Assembly (NCBI GenBank): GCA_005881885.1
Contig: VBDX01000144.1
Span: 1-58,691, forward strand
Length of the DNA stretch: 58,691 bases
Direction of reading: 5' to 3'
Source: Chloroflexota bacterium
Lineage (GTDB): Bacteria; Chloroflexota; Limnocylindria; P2-11E
Positions 9,546-18,142 of the stretch are shown piece after piece; within the stretch, counting starts at the first letter, position 1; each line of letters begins with the position of its first letter. The notes below the pieces were generated by a model, which was not told the origin of the DNA, searched no databases, and was given only the letters and a program-made list of their open reading frames with translations. A program made the position numbers and the translations under genes.

Positions 9546-10127
9546 TCAAGGCTTCGTGGCGTCCAGGCGCTGACGCGCCACCACTCGCCAGTACGATCCG
9601 TACTCCTCGACGATCCCTTCGTTGTCGATGCTCAGGGACGCTTCGAAGCCGTCCGAGCGGTAGAGGTACGTGAACTGGTCGGCGCGTTCATAGGTCTGCC
9701 GGAGCACCTCGACGGTGAACTCGGGGAACCGCACCCAGGCCGCTCGGATCGCCCGAGTCTCTCCGGGTGCGAGGCCCAGGCGCCAGATCGGGAGCGAGTT
9801 GGTCATGGGCGAGAAACCCAAGTCCACGTCCAGGCATCCAGCGAGATCCGGGGTCGCCACGCCGTTCATGGACCAGCGGCCGTCGTCGTCCGCCTTGAGC
9901 TCGATTGTCGACTCTGTCGTGCCTGCCGGCCTGATGACCGCGCGGCGGGTTCGCCCTGCGGCGTCGGTCTCGATCGCGTACTCGATCCGATAGGGCACGC
10001 CCGCGTGCGCGACGAGCGCGACGCCGGCCACCTGCGTCCGGTCCGGTGAACGGCTGATCTCGCACCACTCGAGGCCTGGTTTGTCGAGCCGCTGCCAGAG
10101 GATCCGGTCCACCGGACCATTCGTCAC
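9546..10127 (-). CDS. Putative glycolipid-binding (DUF1089-like) protein
   Basis: The 193-aa protein is predicted mostly beta-stranded, with WQRLDKPGLEWCEI near the N-terminus, then VPYRIEYAIETDA and LDVDLGFSPMTNSLPIWRL, and a C-terminal YLYRSDGFEASLSIDNEGIV. These are the recurring motifs of the putative glycolipid-binding family (PF06475-like), which is known from structure as a lipid- or acyl-binding beta barrel with no proven role. Its GTG start lies 4 bases after the ppdK stop region and its stop 24 bases before dgt, so it is probably in the same transcript. Confidence 0.75.
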   Translation of the reverse strand: MTNGPVDRILWQRLDKPGLEWCEISRSPDRTQVAGVALVAHAGVPYRIEYAIETDAAGRTRRAVIRPAGTTESTIELKADDDGRWSMNGVATPDLAGCLDVDLGFSPMTNSLPIWRLGLAPGETRAIRAAWVRFPEFTVEVLRQTYERADQFTYLYRSDGFEASLSIDNEGIVEEYGSYWRVVARQRLDATKP

Positions 10128-10130
10128 CGT

Positions 10131-12833
10131 CTACTTGTCCCGCGCTCCTGTGCCTTCGAGCGCGGCCTGTGCGGCAGCGAGCCGCGCGACCGGGACGCGA
10201 TAGGTCGACGGCGACACGTACGTCAGCCCGATTTCGTGGCAGAACGCGATCGAGGACGGGTCGCCGCCGTGCTCGCCGCAGATGCCGATCTTGAGGCCGG
10301 GCTTCGTCTTCCGGCCGCGCTCGATGGCCATCCGCATCATCGCACCGACGCCGTCACGGTCGAGGACCTGGAACGGGTCCGCTGGGATGATCTTCTCCTC
10401 CACGTAGCGTGTCAGGAAGCTCTTCTGCGCGTCGTCGCGCGAGATGCCGAGGACGGTCTGCGTGAGGTCGTTCGTCCCGAACGAGAAGAACTCGGTCTTG
10501 GTTGCGATCTGGTCGGCGATGATGCACGCGCGGGGTATTTCGATCATCGTCCCGAACTTGAACTCGACGCGCTTCCCGCGCTCCTTGAACACGGTCTCGG
10601 CGACCTCCATGACCTGCTTCTCGAGCCGGTCGAGCTCCCCCATCGTGCCGACGAGCGGCATCATGATCTCGGGCTTGGCCTTGATCCCCTTTTCAGCGAC
10701 GTCGATCGCCGCGCCCAGGATCGCGCGGATCTGCATCTCGAGGATCTCGGGATAGACAAGGAGTAAGCGGCAGCCCCGCAGGCCGAGCATCGGGTTGTCC
10801 TCGTGTAATTGCTCGAGCCTTCGATAGATCCGTGCTTTTCTTTCGAGCTCCAATCCGTCACTTCCGGTCGCTCGAGCCACAGCGATCTCGACGTCGATAT
10901 CGGCGTATTCACGGAGAAACTCATGCAGTGGCGGGTCGATGAGGCGGATCACGACCGGCAACCCATTCATCGCGTCGAACATCTCGCGGAAATCACCCTG
11001 CTGATATGGCAGGAGCTTGTCGAGGGCCTGTTTTCGTCCGGCAGTGTCGTCCGCGAGGATCATGTCCTGCACGATCGGGAGGCGCTCGGCCTCCCTGAAC
11101 ATGTGCTCCGTGCGCGCGAGGCCTACACCCTCGGCGCCCAGCTCTCGCGCGAGCCGGCATTCTCCAGGCGTGTCGGCATTGACCCAGACCCCGAGGCGCC
11201 TGCGCTTGTCCGCCCACGTGAGCAGCTCGATCAGGTCTTTCTCTTCCCGGAACTTCGCCTCGATGGTCGGCAGCTCGCCGGCGAAGACCTCGCCGGTCGT
11301 TCCGTCGATCGAGATCGGATCGCCTTCTTTCACGACCTTTCCGTTGACGTGCATCTCGCGTTTCACAAGATCGATATCGAGCGCGGCGACCCCCGCGACA
11401 CACGGCAGGCCGAGACCGCGGGCCACGACGGCCGCGTGGGAGGTCGAACCGCCACGCGCGGTAAGGATCCCGGTGGCCGCCACCATTCCATGGAAGTCAT
11501 CGGGGCTCGTCTCGGGACGCACGAGCACGACGAGCTGTTTCTGACCCTTCAGCACGACGGCACGATCGGCGTCGAAAACGGCGCGGCCGGTCGCCGCGCC
11601 GGGTGACGCGTTCAGCCCTTTCGCGAGGTAACGCCCGGCGTTCCGCGCGCGCTCCACTTCCGTCTGATCGAAGCGCGGAAGGAGCAGCTGCTCGACCTGC
11701 GCAGGCTCCACGCGCCGGAGGGCCTCGTCCTTCGTGATCAGTCCCTCGCGGACCATGTCGGTCGCGATCTTCACGGCCGCAGCCGCTGTGCGTTTCGCCG
11801 AGCGCGTCTGGAGCATGTAGAGCTTTCCACGCTCGATCGTGAACTCGAGGTCCTGCGCGTCGCGGTAGTGCTTCTCGAGCCGCTTGGCGATCCGGTCGAA
11901 CTCGGCGTACGCCTTGGGAAGGTCCTTTTTCATCTGCGCGATCTTCGACGGCGTGCGGATGCCCGCGACGACGTCCTCGCCCTGCGCGTTCGTGAGGTAC
12001 TCGCCGTAGAGGACTCTTTCGCCGGTGTTGGGATCGCGGGTGAACGCGACGCCGGTGCCGGAGTCGTCGCCCATGTTCCCGAACACCATCGTCACGACGC
12101 TGCACGCCGTCCCCAGGTCATCGGAGATCTTGAATTGCTTGCGGTAGTCCTTGGCGCGCTGACCGAACCACGATCCGAACACGGCCTCGATCGCGAGGCG
12201 CAGCTGCTCCTTCGGCTCGGTCGGGAACGGCTTCCCGGTCTCCTTGCGGACGATCGCCTTGAACTCGTCGACGAGCTCCTCGAGCTGCTTCGGGCTGAGC
12301 TCGGGATCGGTCTGAACGCGAGCGGCTTTCTTCTTGGCTTCGAGCGCGTGATCGAACTTCTCCGCCGGGATGTCGAGCACGATCCGGCCGAACATCGAGA
12401 TGAACCGGCGGTACGCATCCCACGCGAAGCGCTCGTTCTTCGTGAGCCTGGCGAGTCCCTTGCGGCTCTCGTCGTTGAGGCCGAGATTGAGGACGGTATC
12501 CATCATCCCCGGCATACTCATCGCCGCGCCTGAGCGGACGGAGACGAGGAGCGGATCCTTTGGATCGCCCAGCTTCTTTTTCGCCGTGCGCTCGACTGTG
12601 GCGAGCGCTCTCTCGACCTGATCCCAGAGCCCCGGCGGAAGCTTCTTTTTCGCCGCGAAGTACGCGTTGCAGGCGGCGGTCGTGATAGTGAAGCCCGGCG
12701 GGACCGGCAGCTTCGCATTGGTCATCTCGGCGAGCCCGGCGCCCTTGCCGCCGAGCAGATCACGCATCTTCGCGTTGCCCTCGGCCTTGCCGTTCGCGAA
12801 GAGGTAGACCCACTTCGTGCGTGCGCGCGCCAT
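10131..12833 (-). CDS. ppdK: Pyruvate, phosphate dikinase
   Basis: This 900-aa enzyme interconverts pyruvate + ATP + Pi and PEP + AMP + PPi. The N-terminal ATP-grasp part begins KWVYLFANGKAEG with LLGGKGAGLAEM. The swivelling domain carries the phospho-His in GGSTSHAAVVARGLGLPC, preceded by the catalytic Thr region. The PEP/pyruvate domain has GTNDLTQT and the active-site Cys in ICGEHGGDP. ATG 12833 is preferred over the adjacent GTG because AAGGGAGG lies 5-6 nt upstream. It is the first gene of the run leading to dgt, dnaG and rpoD. Its direction in metabolism (gluconeogenic or glycolytic) cannot be told here. Confidence 0.97.
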   Translation of the reverse strand: MARARTKWVYLFANGKAEGNAKMRDLLGGKGAGLAEMTNAKLPVPPGFTITTAACNAYFAAKKKLPPGLWDQVERALATVERTAKKKLGDPKDPLLVSVRSGAAMSMPGMMDTVLNLGLNDESRKGLARLTKNERFAWDAYRRFISMFGRIVLDIPAEKFDHALEAKKKAARVQTDPELSPKQLEELVDEFKAIVRKETGKPFPTEPKEQLRLAIEAVFGSWFGQRAKDYRKQFKISDDLGTACSVVTMVFGNMGDDSGTGVAFTRDPNTGERVLYGEYLTNAQGEDVVAGIRTPSKIAQMKKDLPKAYAEFDRIAKRLEKHYRDAQDLEFTIERGKLYMLQTRSAKRTAAAAVKIATDMVREGLITKDEALRRVEPAQVEQLLLPRFDQTEVERARNAGRYLAKGLNASPGAATGRAVFDADRAVVLKGQKQLVVLVRPETSPDDFHGMVAATGILTARGGSTSHAAVVARGLGLPCVAGVAALDIDLVKREMHVNGKVVKEGDPISIDGTTGEVFAGELPTIEAKFREEKDLIELLTWADKRRRLGVWVNADTPGECRLARELGAEGVGLARTEHMFREAERLPIVQDMILADDTAGRKQALDKLLPYQQGDFREMFDAMNGLPVVIRLIDPPLHEFLREYADIDVEIAVARATGSDGLELERKARIYRRLEQLHEDNPMLGLRGCRLLLVYPEILEMQIRAILGAAIDVAEKGIKAKPEIMMPLVGTMGELDRLEKQVMEVAETVFKERGKRVEFKFGTMIEIPRACIIADQIATKTEFFSFGTNDLTQTVLGISRDDAQKSFLTRYVEEKIIPADPFQVLDRDGVGAMMRMAIERGRKTKPGLKIGICGEHGGDPSSIAFCHEIGLTYVSPSTYRVPVARLAAAQAALEGTGARDK

Positions 12834-12890
12834 CACGACCTCCCTTGTGGAGGGGTCGATTCTGGCAGAACGGCCCTGACCGTGCGTGGA

Positions 12891-14069
12891 TCAGAAGTTC
12901 GGCGGGAGGTTCGCCACGAATGTGCCTTCCGCTTCGAGGGGTGAGACCTTCGCGGTGACGACATTAACGACCATCAATCGATCGTTCGTCGCGCGGTAGA
13001 CAAGGTTTTGATCATCGACCCAACCCCCTGGACGGCCTTCGTCGGGCAGGCCGGTCGGTGCGGCGCTGCGCCCGGCGCGATCGATGATGCGAAGATGCCC
13101 TTCCCTGCACGGGCGGTATTCCATGTCGGCGACGAGTTCGCCGTTCGGTGAGAGCGCCCCACCCTGTGCCCAGCAGTGCATCGGCACGACGCGCTCTGAG
13201 CCGTCCCAGCCGACAACAACAGTGTCGACCCTGAATCCATCCTGGGGCCCTCTGTTCTTGACGCACAGGACTCCGGCAGCTGTTGCGTTGCGCGTCAGAT
13301 CTTGCTGGGTCCCGCCGGTACAGAGCTCCACGACACCGGCCCCCGTATTCGGATCGACAACCACATAGCCGGAAGGGAAATAGAAGGTGTCGCACACCGG
13401 GCAGCGGTCCTCGCGCGTACCGATCACCAGCTGGGGGCCTCGCCAGCCGACGGGCCAGAACACGCGACTCCGCGAGGTCAAGAGATCGCGATGACCACCG
13501 CCCCCGAGATCCTCGATGTAGAGGCGCACGCTGTTCGACGGCGCGACCACATCGATGACGGCGACAGCGATACGCAGATCGTCGGGGCTCACCGCGAACG
13601 CCACGCGCTCGCCGGAACCGACTGACAGGTCGCGGACCGTGGCGCTCACGCCGTCAGGCGTGAGATACCGCAACCGGGAGGGGCCATCGAGGAAATAGAG
13701 GCGCGAGGACGACGCGCTCACCGTGGAGATCTCCGGACCGATCCGAACGCGGGCAGCGGTCGCGCTCGCGGCGGTCCGGCCATCCGCACCGACCAGCGCG
13801 ACCGTGTAGGTCTGAGACTGCAGAGCTGGCCCGAAGAGTCCGGTCACGACAACGCCGTACCGCCCGTTCACCGGCTCGGGCTTGCGAGTCGCCGTGGGCG
13901 TCGGCGAGGACGTCGCGAGGCGGGGAGAGGACGGTTGCGCTGACGGCTCAGGCGTCGACCGCGCTGCGGACCTCGCGGGGGAATTCTCCGGAAGCGCATT
14001 GGGTGTCTGAAGGCAAGCCGCGACGAGTGCGCAGGCAATCGCGAAGACGGCCATGCGCGCGCCTCTCAT
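12891..14069 (-). CDS. Lipoprotein with beta-propeller-like domain
   Basis: The 392-aa protein has an N-terminal lipoprotein signal: MRGARMAVFAIACALVAAC, with lipobox V-A-A-C and Cys at about 19. A Pro/Ser/Thr-rich tether of about 50 residues follows, then an all-beta domain with repeated blade-like strands (LYFLDGPSRLRYLTPDG, VAFAVSPDDLRIAVAVIDV) like TolB/WD-type six-blade propellers. A CPVC pair and further Cys residues occur mid-domain. ATG 14069 has GGAG just upstream; the longer ORF adds eleven residues before the signal peptide and is unlikely. It is probably membrane-anchored on the outer face. The ligand is unknown. Confidence 0.75.
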   Translation of the reverse strand: MRGARMAVFAIACALVAACLQTPNALPENSPARSAARSTPEPSAQPSSPRLATSSPTPTATRKPEPVNGRYGVVVTGLFGPALQSQTYTVALVGADGRTAASATAARVRIGPEISTVSASSSRLYFLDGPSRLRYLTPDGVSATVRDLSVGSGERVAFAVSPDDLRIAVAVIDVVAPSNSVRLYIEDLGGGGHRDLLTSRSRVFWPVGWRGPQLVIGTREDRCPVCDTFYFPSGYVVVDPNTGAGVVELCTGGTQQDLTRNATAAGVLCVKNRGPQDGFRVDTVVVGWDGSERVVPMHCWAQGGALSPNGELVADMEYRPCREGHLRIIDRAGRSAAPTGLPDEGRPGGWVDDQNLVYRATNDRLMVVNVVTAKVSPLEAEGTFVANLPPNF

Positions 14070-14237
14070 GGGACTCCGGCCGCGGAGATCGGGGTGGGTC
14101 ATGTTGAATAGCCTCGCCCACCGGGTGGCTTTCGCGCGTCCGAGTTCTCACTGGCTAAGTCTTATCCGAGCCGGGCGCTGGCAGAGAACGTGCTCCTCCC
14201 GACGCGCGTGCGCCTCCCTGCGGTACAGTCGCGGCCC

Positions 14238-14783
14238 GTGTACGAACACCGCGGCTACCGCACGCTCCTCGGTCGCATCCGCGGGAACATCCGAACGTAC
14301 ATCCGCAAGCAGCTCGAGCTACCCCGCCAGGAGATCGCGGAGCTGCTCGCCGCGAACAAGCGTGCGGCGATCTGGCTCGGGATCGCGGCGGGCCTCGCCT
14401 TCACAACGGTCATCACCCTTGTCGTCCTCGTCATCGCGCTTGTCGCGCTGGTGCCGCGCGACTGGCTCGGCATGGTGGTACTTGGTCTCTCAGTCGGCGC
14501 GGCCGTCGCGCTTCTCATCCTGGCGATACGCGGGCGGATGATCCTGCCCGGGCTCTTCGGAGCGGTCGTGCTCGTCGGCATCGGAATCGTGGCCTTCCTC
14601 TTCCTTCCGGAGCTGGTGCTCGCCGCACTCCTCCTTACCATCGCGCTGTCCATCGGCACCGGCGCGACCGGATACAGCGGCTATAGCAAGCTCGAGCTGC
14701 ACGGACCGACACGCACGATCAACTCGGTAAAGGAGACCATCAGGTGGGCGAAAGCGCGTCTGCTCGGACGGAGCGCGAACTAG
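14238..14783 (+). CDS. Phage holin/Holin-X-like membrane protein
   Basis: The protein has 181 aa from GTG 14238. An N-terminal amphipathic stretch (TYIRKQLELPRQEIAELL) precedes four hydrophobic segments: WLGIAAGLAFTTVITLVVL, WLGMVVLGLSVGAAVALL, LFGAVVLVGIGIVAFLFLP and LVLAALLLTIALSIG. The layout resembles the actinobacterial Holin-X/YqjE type that is often paired with a DUF3618-like partner, as here. An in-frame GTG at 14190 would add 16 residues. It is divergent from the lipoprotein gene and overlaps the next gene by 40 bases. Despite the family name, a housekeeping envelope role is likelier than phage lysis. Confidence 0.65.
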   Translation: MYEHRGYRTLLGRIRGNIRTYIRKQLELPRQEIAELLAANKRAAIWLGIAAGLAFTTVITLVVLVIALVALVPRDWLGMVVLGLSVGAAVALLILAIRGRMILPGLFGAVVLVGIGIVAFLFLPELVLAALLLTIALSIGTGATGYSGYSKLELHGPTRTINSVKETIRWAKARLLGRSAN

Positions 14784-15214
14784 CCGCTCTCCGGCGCGAG
14801 ATCGATACAGACCTGGCGTACCTGCGCGCGCGTCTTTCCGAAGACGTCGATCCGCGCCGGCTCGCGCGACGTCAACCGGTCGCGGTCTTCGGTACGCTGG
14901 CGTCGGTGGCTGCGGTCGTCGGGGTCGCGCTCGCTTCCCGGGTCAAGAGCTTTCGGCGCAGCCGCAGCGAGACGGAGATCGACCAGATCGTTCAGCGCCT
15001 CGGCGGCCGGCTCGACCAGCTCAAGGGTCGTACGCGGAAGCGATTCCGGGAGGCGCTCCGCAAGGAGATCGGCGAAGTCGAATCAGGACCCCGTGCGAAG
15101 CAGATGTTCTGGGAGTCCGCGACCGCGGGATTGACCTCGGCCGCCGCGCTGCTCGCGCAGCGCTTCGCCTCACGCCTCGCGGCGGACGACGAGCTTCCCG
15201 AGGGCCGCCGCTAA
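14744..15214 (+). CDS. DUF3618-like membrane-anchored helical protein
   Basis: The 156-aa protein has an N-terminal charged helix (ELAALRREIDTDLAYLRARL, typical of DUF3618), one candidate membrane segment at about 47-66 (VAVFGTLASVAAVVGVALAS) and a basic helical domain with a second weak hydrophobic segment (TAGLTSAAALLAQRFAS). GTG 14744 is well supported by AAGGAG 8 nt upstream, inside the end of the Holin-X-like gene, so the two are translationally coupled. The 3' end overlaps the convergent transporter gene by about 45 bases. Confidence 0.65.
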   Translation: MGESASARTERELAALRREIDTDLAYLRARLSEDVDPRRLARRQPVAVFGTLASVAAVVGVALASRVKSFRRSRSETEIDQIVQRLGGRLDQLKGRTRKRFREALRKEIGEVESGPRAKQMFWESATAGLTSAAALLAQRFASRLAADDELPEGRR

Positions 15215-15994
15215 TCCCAGCAGCGCCGCGTACGCGAGCGGCACCGTGCCGCCGCCGGCGAGGCCCACGAGCATCGCGACCGCTGCGGCAACGCTCGGGT
15301 CGCGCGTCCCGCCGCCGATCGCGGCGGCGAGCGGGTCGCCGCCGAAGGCCCAGGCGCCGACCGCCGCACTGAGCGCGCCCCCGGCGAGCACGATCCCCGC
15401 GAGCACGATCGAACGTCCGTCGACGAGCGAGGTGCTCGTGATCGCGGTTATGGCGAGGATGGTGGCGATGGCCGCGTAGCGCGCGGGATCGAGAAGCGGA
15501 AGGATCGCGTCGCGGATCTGAGGGAACGACCCGGCGACAACGACACCGACGACCAGCGCCGCGAGCCCCATGTTCATGGTGACGGCGAGCGCCGGAACGG
15601 CCGCGGGGAGCAGGGCGAACGAGAGCACGATCGTTCCGGTCATGAGGGCGGCGACGGTCTCTTCGCGCGCTCCGATCAAGCGCGCAACGGCCGCGCCGGC
15701 GAGCGAGGACGGCGAGAGGGCCAGGACGGCAACGGCCGGGTCGGCGGCGATCACCGCCACGATGAACAGCGCGAGGTTTGGAAGGACGACCGCGGACAGA
15801 TTCCGCGGACGCCGAAGTGCGAGCAGCGCGAGGACCGGCGTGCGCGCCCCGGTGCTGAAGAAGAGCAGCAGGAACGCGGTCTCGAGGACGTCCCTCTGGT
15901 CAGGCGCCGAGCTTCTCGCGAAGGGCGGGAACGAGCTCGGCGATCGGCACGCGGATCTGGGCCATCGAGTCGCGCTCGCGGATCGTGACTGCAC
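15170..15994 (-). CDS. Bile acid/sodium symporter (BASS)-like membrane protein
   Basis: The hydrophobic protein has about eight or nine membrane segments. Two pieces resemble BASS crossover motifs: an S-P-S-S-L-A-G region in the first half and GGGTRDPSVAAAVAML in the second, comparable with the family E-x-G-x-(Q/R)-N segment. The ORF starts at GTG 15994, inside glyQS, but the first 30 residues are shadow-like. Protein character begins just after the glyQS stop (DVLETAFLLLFF), where no ATG or GTG exists, so the true start is unresolved. It follows glyQS directly on the same strand. Substrate unknown. Confidence 0.55.
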   Translation of the reverse strand: MQSRSASATRWPRSACRSPSSFPPFARSSAPDQRDVLETAFLLLFFSTGARTPVLALLALRRPRNLSAVVLPNLALFIVAVIAADPAVAVLALSPSSLAGAAVARLIGAREETVAALMTGTIVLSFALLPAAVPALAVTMNMGLAALVVGVVVAGSFPQIRDAILPLLDPARYAAIATILAITAITSTSLVDGRSIVLAGIVLAGGALSAAVGAWAFGGDPLAAAIGGGTRDPSVAAAVAMLVGLAGGGTVPLAYAALLGLAAALGKLVVRREA

Positions 15995-17294
15995 GATCGA
16001 CGAGCGAGTCGAAGTCGACGGTCACGCAGAGCGGCGTTCCGATCTCATCCTGCCGCCGATAGCGGCGGCCGATCGCCTGGGTCTCGTCGAACGTGGACAT
16101 GAAATGCGGCCGCACCGCGGCCCAGACCTCTCGCGCAAGGCTCGAGAGCTCGGGCTTCTTTGACAGCGGCAGCACCGCGACCTTGTACGGCGCGAGCATG
16201 GGATGCAGCCGCAGAACGACTCGAATCCCCTCCTTGTCCGGCTCTTCGTCGTACGCCGCGCAGAGGATCGCGTAGGTGGCGCGATCGGCGCCTACCGCCG
16301 TCTCCACAATGTATGGGACGAACCGCTCGCCGGTCACGTCGTCGTAGTACTCGAGCTTCTTGCCCGAGTACTCCGAGTGCCGCCGCAAGTCGTAGTCGGT
16401 GCGGTTATGGATCCCCTCGAGCTCCTTCCAGCCGAAGGGGAAGAGGAACTCGATGTCCGTCGCCGCGGCGGCGTAATGCGCCCGCTCGTTCTCGGCGTGC
16501 TCGCGGAAATGCAACCGGTCGGCGGGGATGCCCAGCGCGCGGTGCCACCGCATCCGCTCCTCTTTCCACTCCTCGAAGAGCCGTGGCGCGTCATCCGGAC
16601 GGCAGAAGTACTGCATCTCCATCTGCTCGAACTCACGTGAGCGAAAGATGAAGTTCCCAGGCGTGATCTCGTTGCGGAACGCTTTTCCCACCTGCGCCAC
16701 GCCGAAGGGAAGCCTACGTCGGATCGCTTGCTGCACATTGTCGAAGTTCACGTACACGGCCTGCGCCGTCTCAGGCCGGAGCCACGCGACCGCGGCTTCG
16801 TCCTCGACCGGGCCCACGAACGTCTTGAACATCAAGTTGAAGCGGCGCGGGTCGGCGAGCTTGAGCTCACCGCAGTTGGGGCACGCGACGTCCGAAAGAT
16901 CGAGGCGCTTCGAACGCCACGCGTCCATAAGCGTGTCGCCGTTCGGCAGGTCATCGACACGGAAGCGCTTGCGGCAGTTGCGGCACTCGACGAGCGGATC
17001 GATGAAGTTCTCGACGTGGCCTGAGGCTTCCCACACGCGCGGATGCATGAGGATCGCGCCATCGAGGCCGACGATGTCCCCGCGTAGCTGCACCATCGCA
17101 CGCCACCAGGAATCCTTCACGTTCCGCTTGAGCTCCACGCCCAGCGGACCGAAATCCCAGGTCGCGCCCGCCCCGCCGTAGATCTCGCTCGACGGGAAGA
17201 CGAAGCCTCGCCGCTTGGCGAGCGAGGTGAGCTTCTCCGCAACGTCCTGCGGTGGGGGGTTCTCCGAGGGCGGAGCCACGCGGACCGTCTTCAC
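15900..17294 (-). CDS. glyQS: Glycyl-tRNA synthetase, class II alpha2 type
   Basis: The 464-aa enzyme charges tRNA-Gly with glycine. Visible are GFVFPSSEIYGGAGATWDFG at the N-terminus, a zinc-ribbon-like CRNC...CPNC insertion and class II motif 2 (FRNEITPGNFIFRSREFEQM). There is a motif 3-like segment around GADRATYAILCAAYDEE and a C-terminal anticodon-binding domain. It is the single-chain form found in archaea, eukaryotes and many high-GC bacteria, not the GlyQ+GlyS pair. GTG 17294 overlaps the recO TGA (GTGA), so the much longer upstream ORF is not used. It is co-transcribed with recO. Confidence 0.95.
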   Translation of the reverse strand: MKTVRVAPPSENPPPQDVAEKLTSLAKRRGFVFPSSEIYGGAGATWDFGPLGVELKRNVKDSWWRAMVQLRGDIVGLDGAILMHPRVWEASGHVENFIDPLVECRNCRKRFRVDDLPNGDTLMDAWRSKRLDLSDVACPNCGELKLADPRRFNLMFKTFVGPVEDEAAVAWLRPETAQAVYVNFDNVQQAIRRRLPFGVAQVGKAFRNEITPGNFIFRSREFEQMEMQYFCRPDDAPRLFEEWKEERMRWHRALGIPADRLHFREHAENERAHYAAAATDIEFLFPFGWKELEGIHNRTDYDLRRHSEYSGKKLEYYDDVTGERFVPYIVETAVGADRATYAILCAAYDEEPDKEGIRVVLRLHPMLAPYKVAVLPLSKKPELSSLAREVWAAVRPHFMSTFDETQAIGRRYRRQDEIGTPLCVTVDFDSLVDRAVTIRERDSMAQIRVPIAELVPALREKLGA

Positions 17295-18067
17295 GAAACG
17301 CGCGCGGGTTGCTTGAGGTCGCGGAGCTCGTCCATGAGGCGCGCCGTGGCGATGTCGCGATCGATCACGTACCGCAGGAATGCGCGCAGATGCCGGTCGA
17401 GCTCGTGGCCAAGCGTGGCATCGAGCCGGAGGCGCGCGGCCGTGTCGAGATCGCTCACCAGTAGGTACCGCAGCGACTTCAGCGCGCGGACGGAGAGAGG
17501 AGCGACATAGCTGAGGCGCGCCGCGCAGGCCACGCAGATCACGCCACCGGCCGCAGGTTCCCACGCGTTCGTCGCCTCAGCGAGCGGCTTGCGGCACTGC
17601 GCGCAGACGCCGAGCTCAGGACGGAAGCCCGAACGGTCGAGGAGGTGCAGGTCGAACCACCGGCACACCACCGGAGCCGACGTGCCGGCGTCGAGCGATC
17701 GGAGAGCGCTCTCAAGCAGGTCGAACAGCGGCGCTGAGGGAACGCGGTCCGCGGTGAAGCGATCGACGAGCTCGGCGACGTACCACCCCGCTGCGATGAG
17801 CGCGAGGTTGTCGCGCATTTCCCGATAGAGGGCGCGGGCTTCGGCGCCGGTCAGCACGTCCAGCTCCCGCCCACGCGCGAGCTGATAGGTGGCGTGGGTG
17901 AGCGGCTCCGCGTGCCCGGCCATACGACTCGTCGCTCGGCGGATGCCCTTCGCGACGACGCGTACCTTGCCGAAGTGGCGCGTGAAGAGGACGAGGATGC
18001 GATCCGCCTCGGCGAAGTCGTTCGTCTTGAGGACGATCGCCTCCGCACGGTACGTGCGAGATGCCAC
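17291..18067 (-). CDS. recO: DNA repair protein RecO
   Basis: The 258-aa protein starts at GTG 18067 (VASRTYRAEAIVLKTNDFAE), matching the usual RecO beginning (R-x-x-A-I-V-L-x-x-x-x-x-x-E-x-D). The OB fold continues with FTRHFGKVRVVAKGIRR. A C-terminal helical domain bears a zinc knuckle-like CAQC...CVAC. RecO anneals SSB-coated DNA and helps load RecA in gap repair. The frame is open far upstream, but that region overlaps the divergent prenyl synthase and lacks RecO similarity. The stop overlaps glyQS. Confidence 0.93.
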   Translation of the reverse strand: MASRTYRAEAIVLKTNDFAEADRILVLFTRHFGKVRVVAKGIRRATSRMAGHAEPLTHATYQLARGRELDVLTGAEARALYREMRDNLALIAAGWYVAELVDRFTADRVPSAPLFDLLESALRSLDAGTSAPVVCRWFDLHLLDRSGFRPELGVCAQCRKPLAEATNAWEPAAGGVICVACAARLSYVAPLSVRALKSLRYLLVSDLDTAARLRLDATLGHELDRHLRAFLRYVIDRDIATARLMDELRDLKQPARVS

Positions 18068-18088
18068 GTCGAGCCAATGGTAGAGAGT

Positions 18089-18110
18089 CGAGGGGGCGCT
18101 GCGCCCTCGG
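18089..18110. repeat. GC palindrome copy upstream of the polyprenyl synthase
   Basis: CGAGGGGGC-GCT-GCGCCCTCG has a 9-bp stem with one mismatch and the same GCT loop as the dnaG copy, followed by GAACCCCGT. In the frame of the downstream synthase it reads R-G-G-A-A-P-S-E-P-R. It may be either leader sequence or an N-terminal extension, depending on the start used. Confidence 0.55.
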
Positions 18111-18142
18111 AACCCCGTACGGACGCCTATGATCGGACTCTG

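Noticed and set aside
17295-17564. A 90-residue N-terminal extension of glycyl-tRNA synthetase
   Set aside because: It overlaps recO in antiframe, is Arg/Pro-rich, and the GTG at 17294 gives a standard start with a GTGA overlap.
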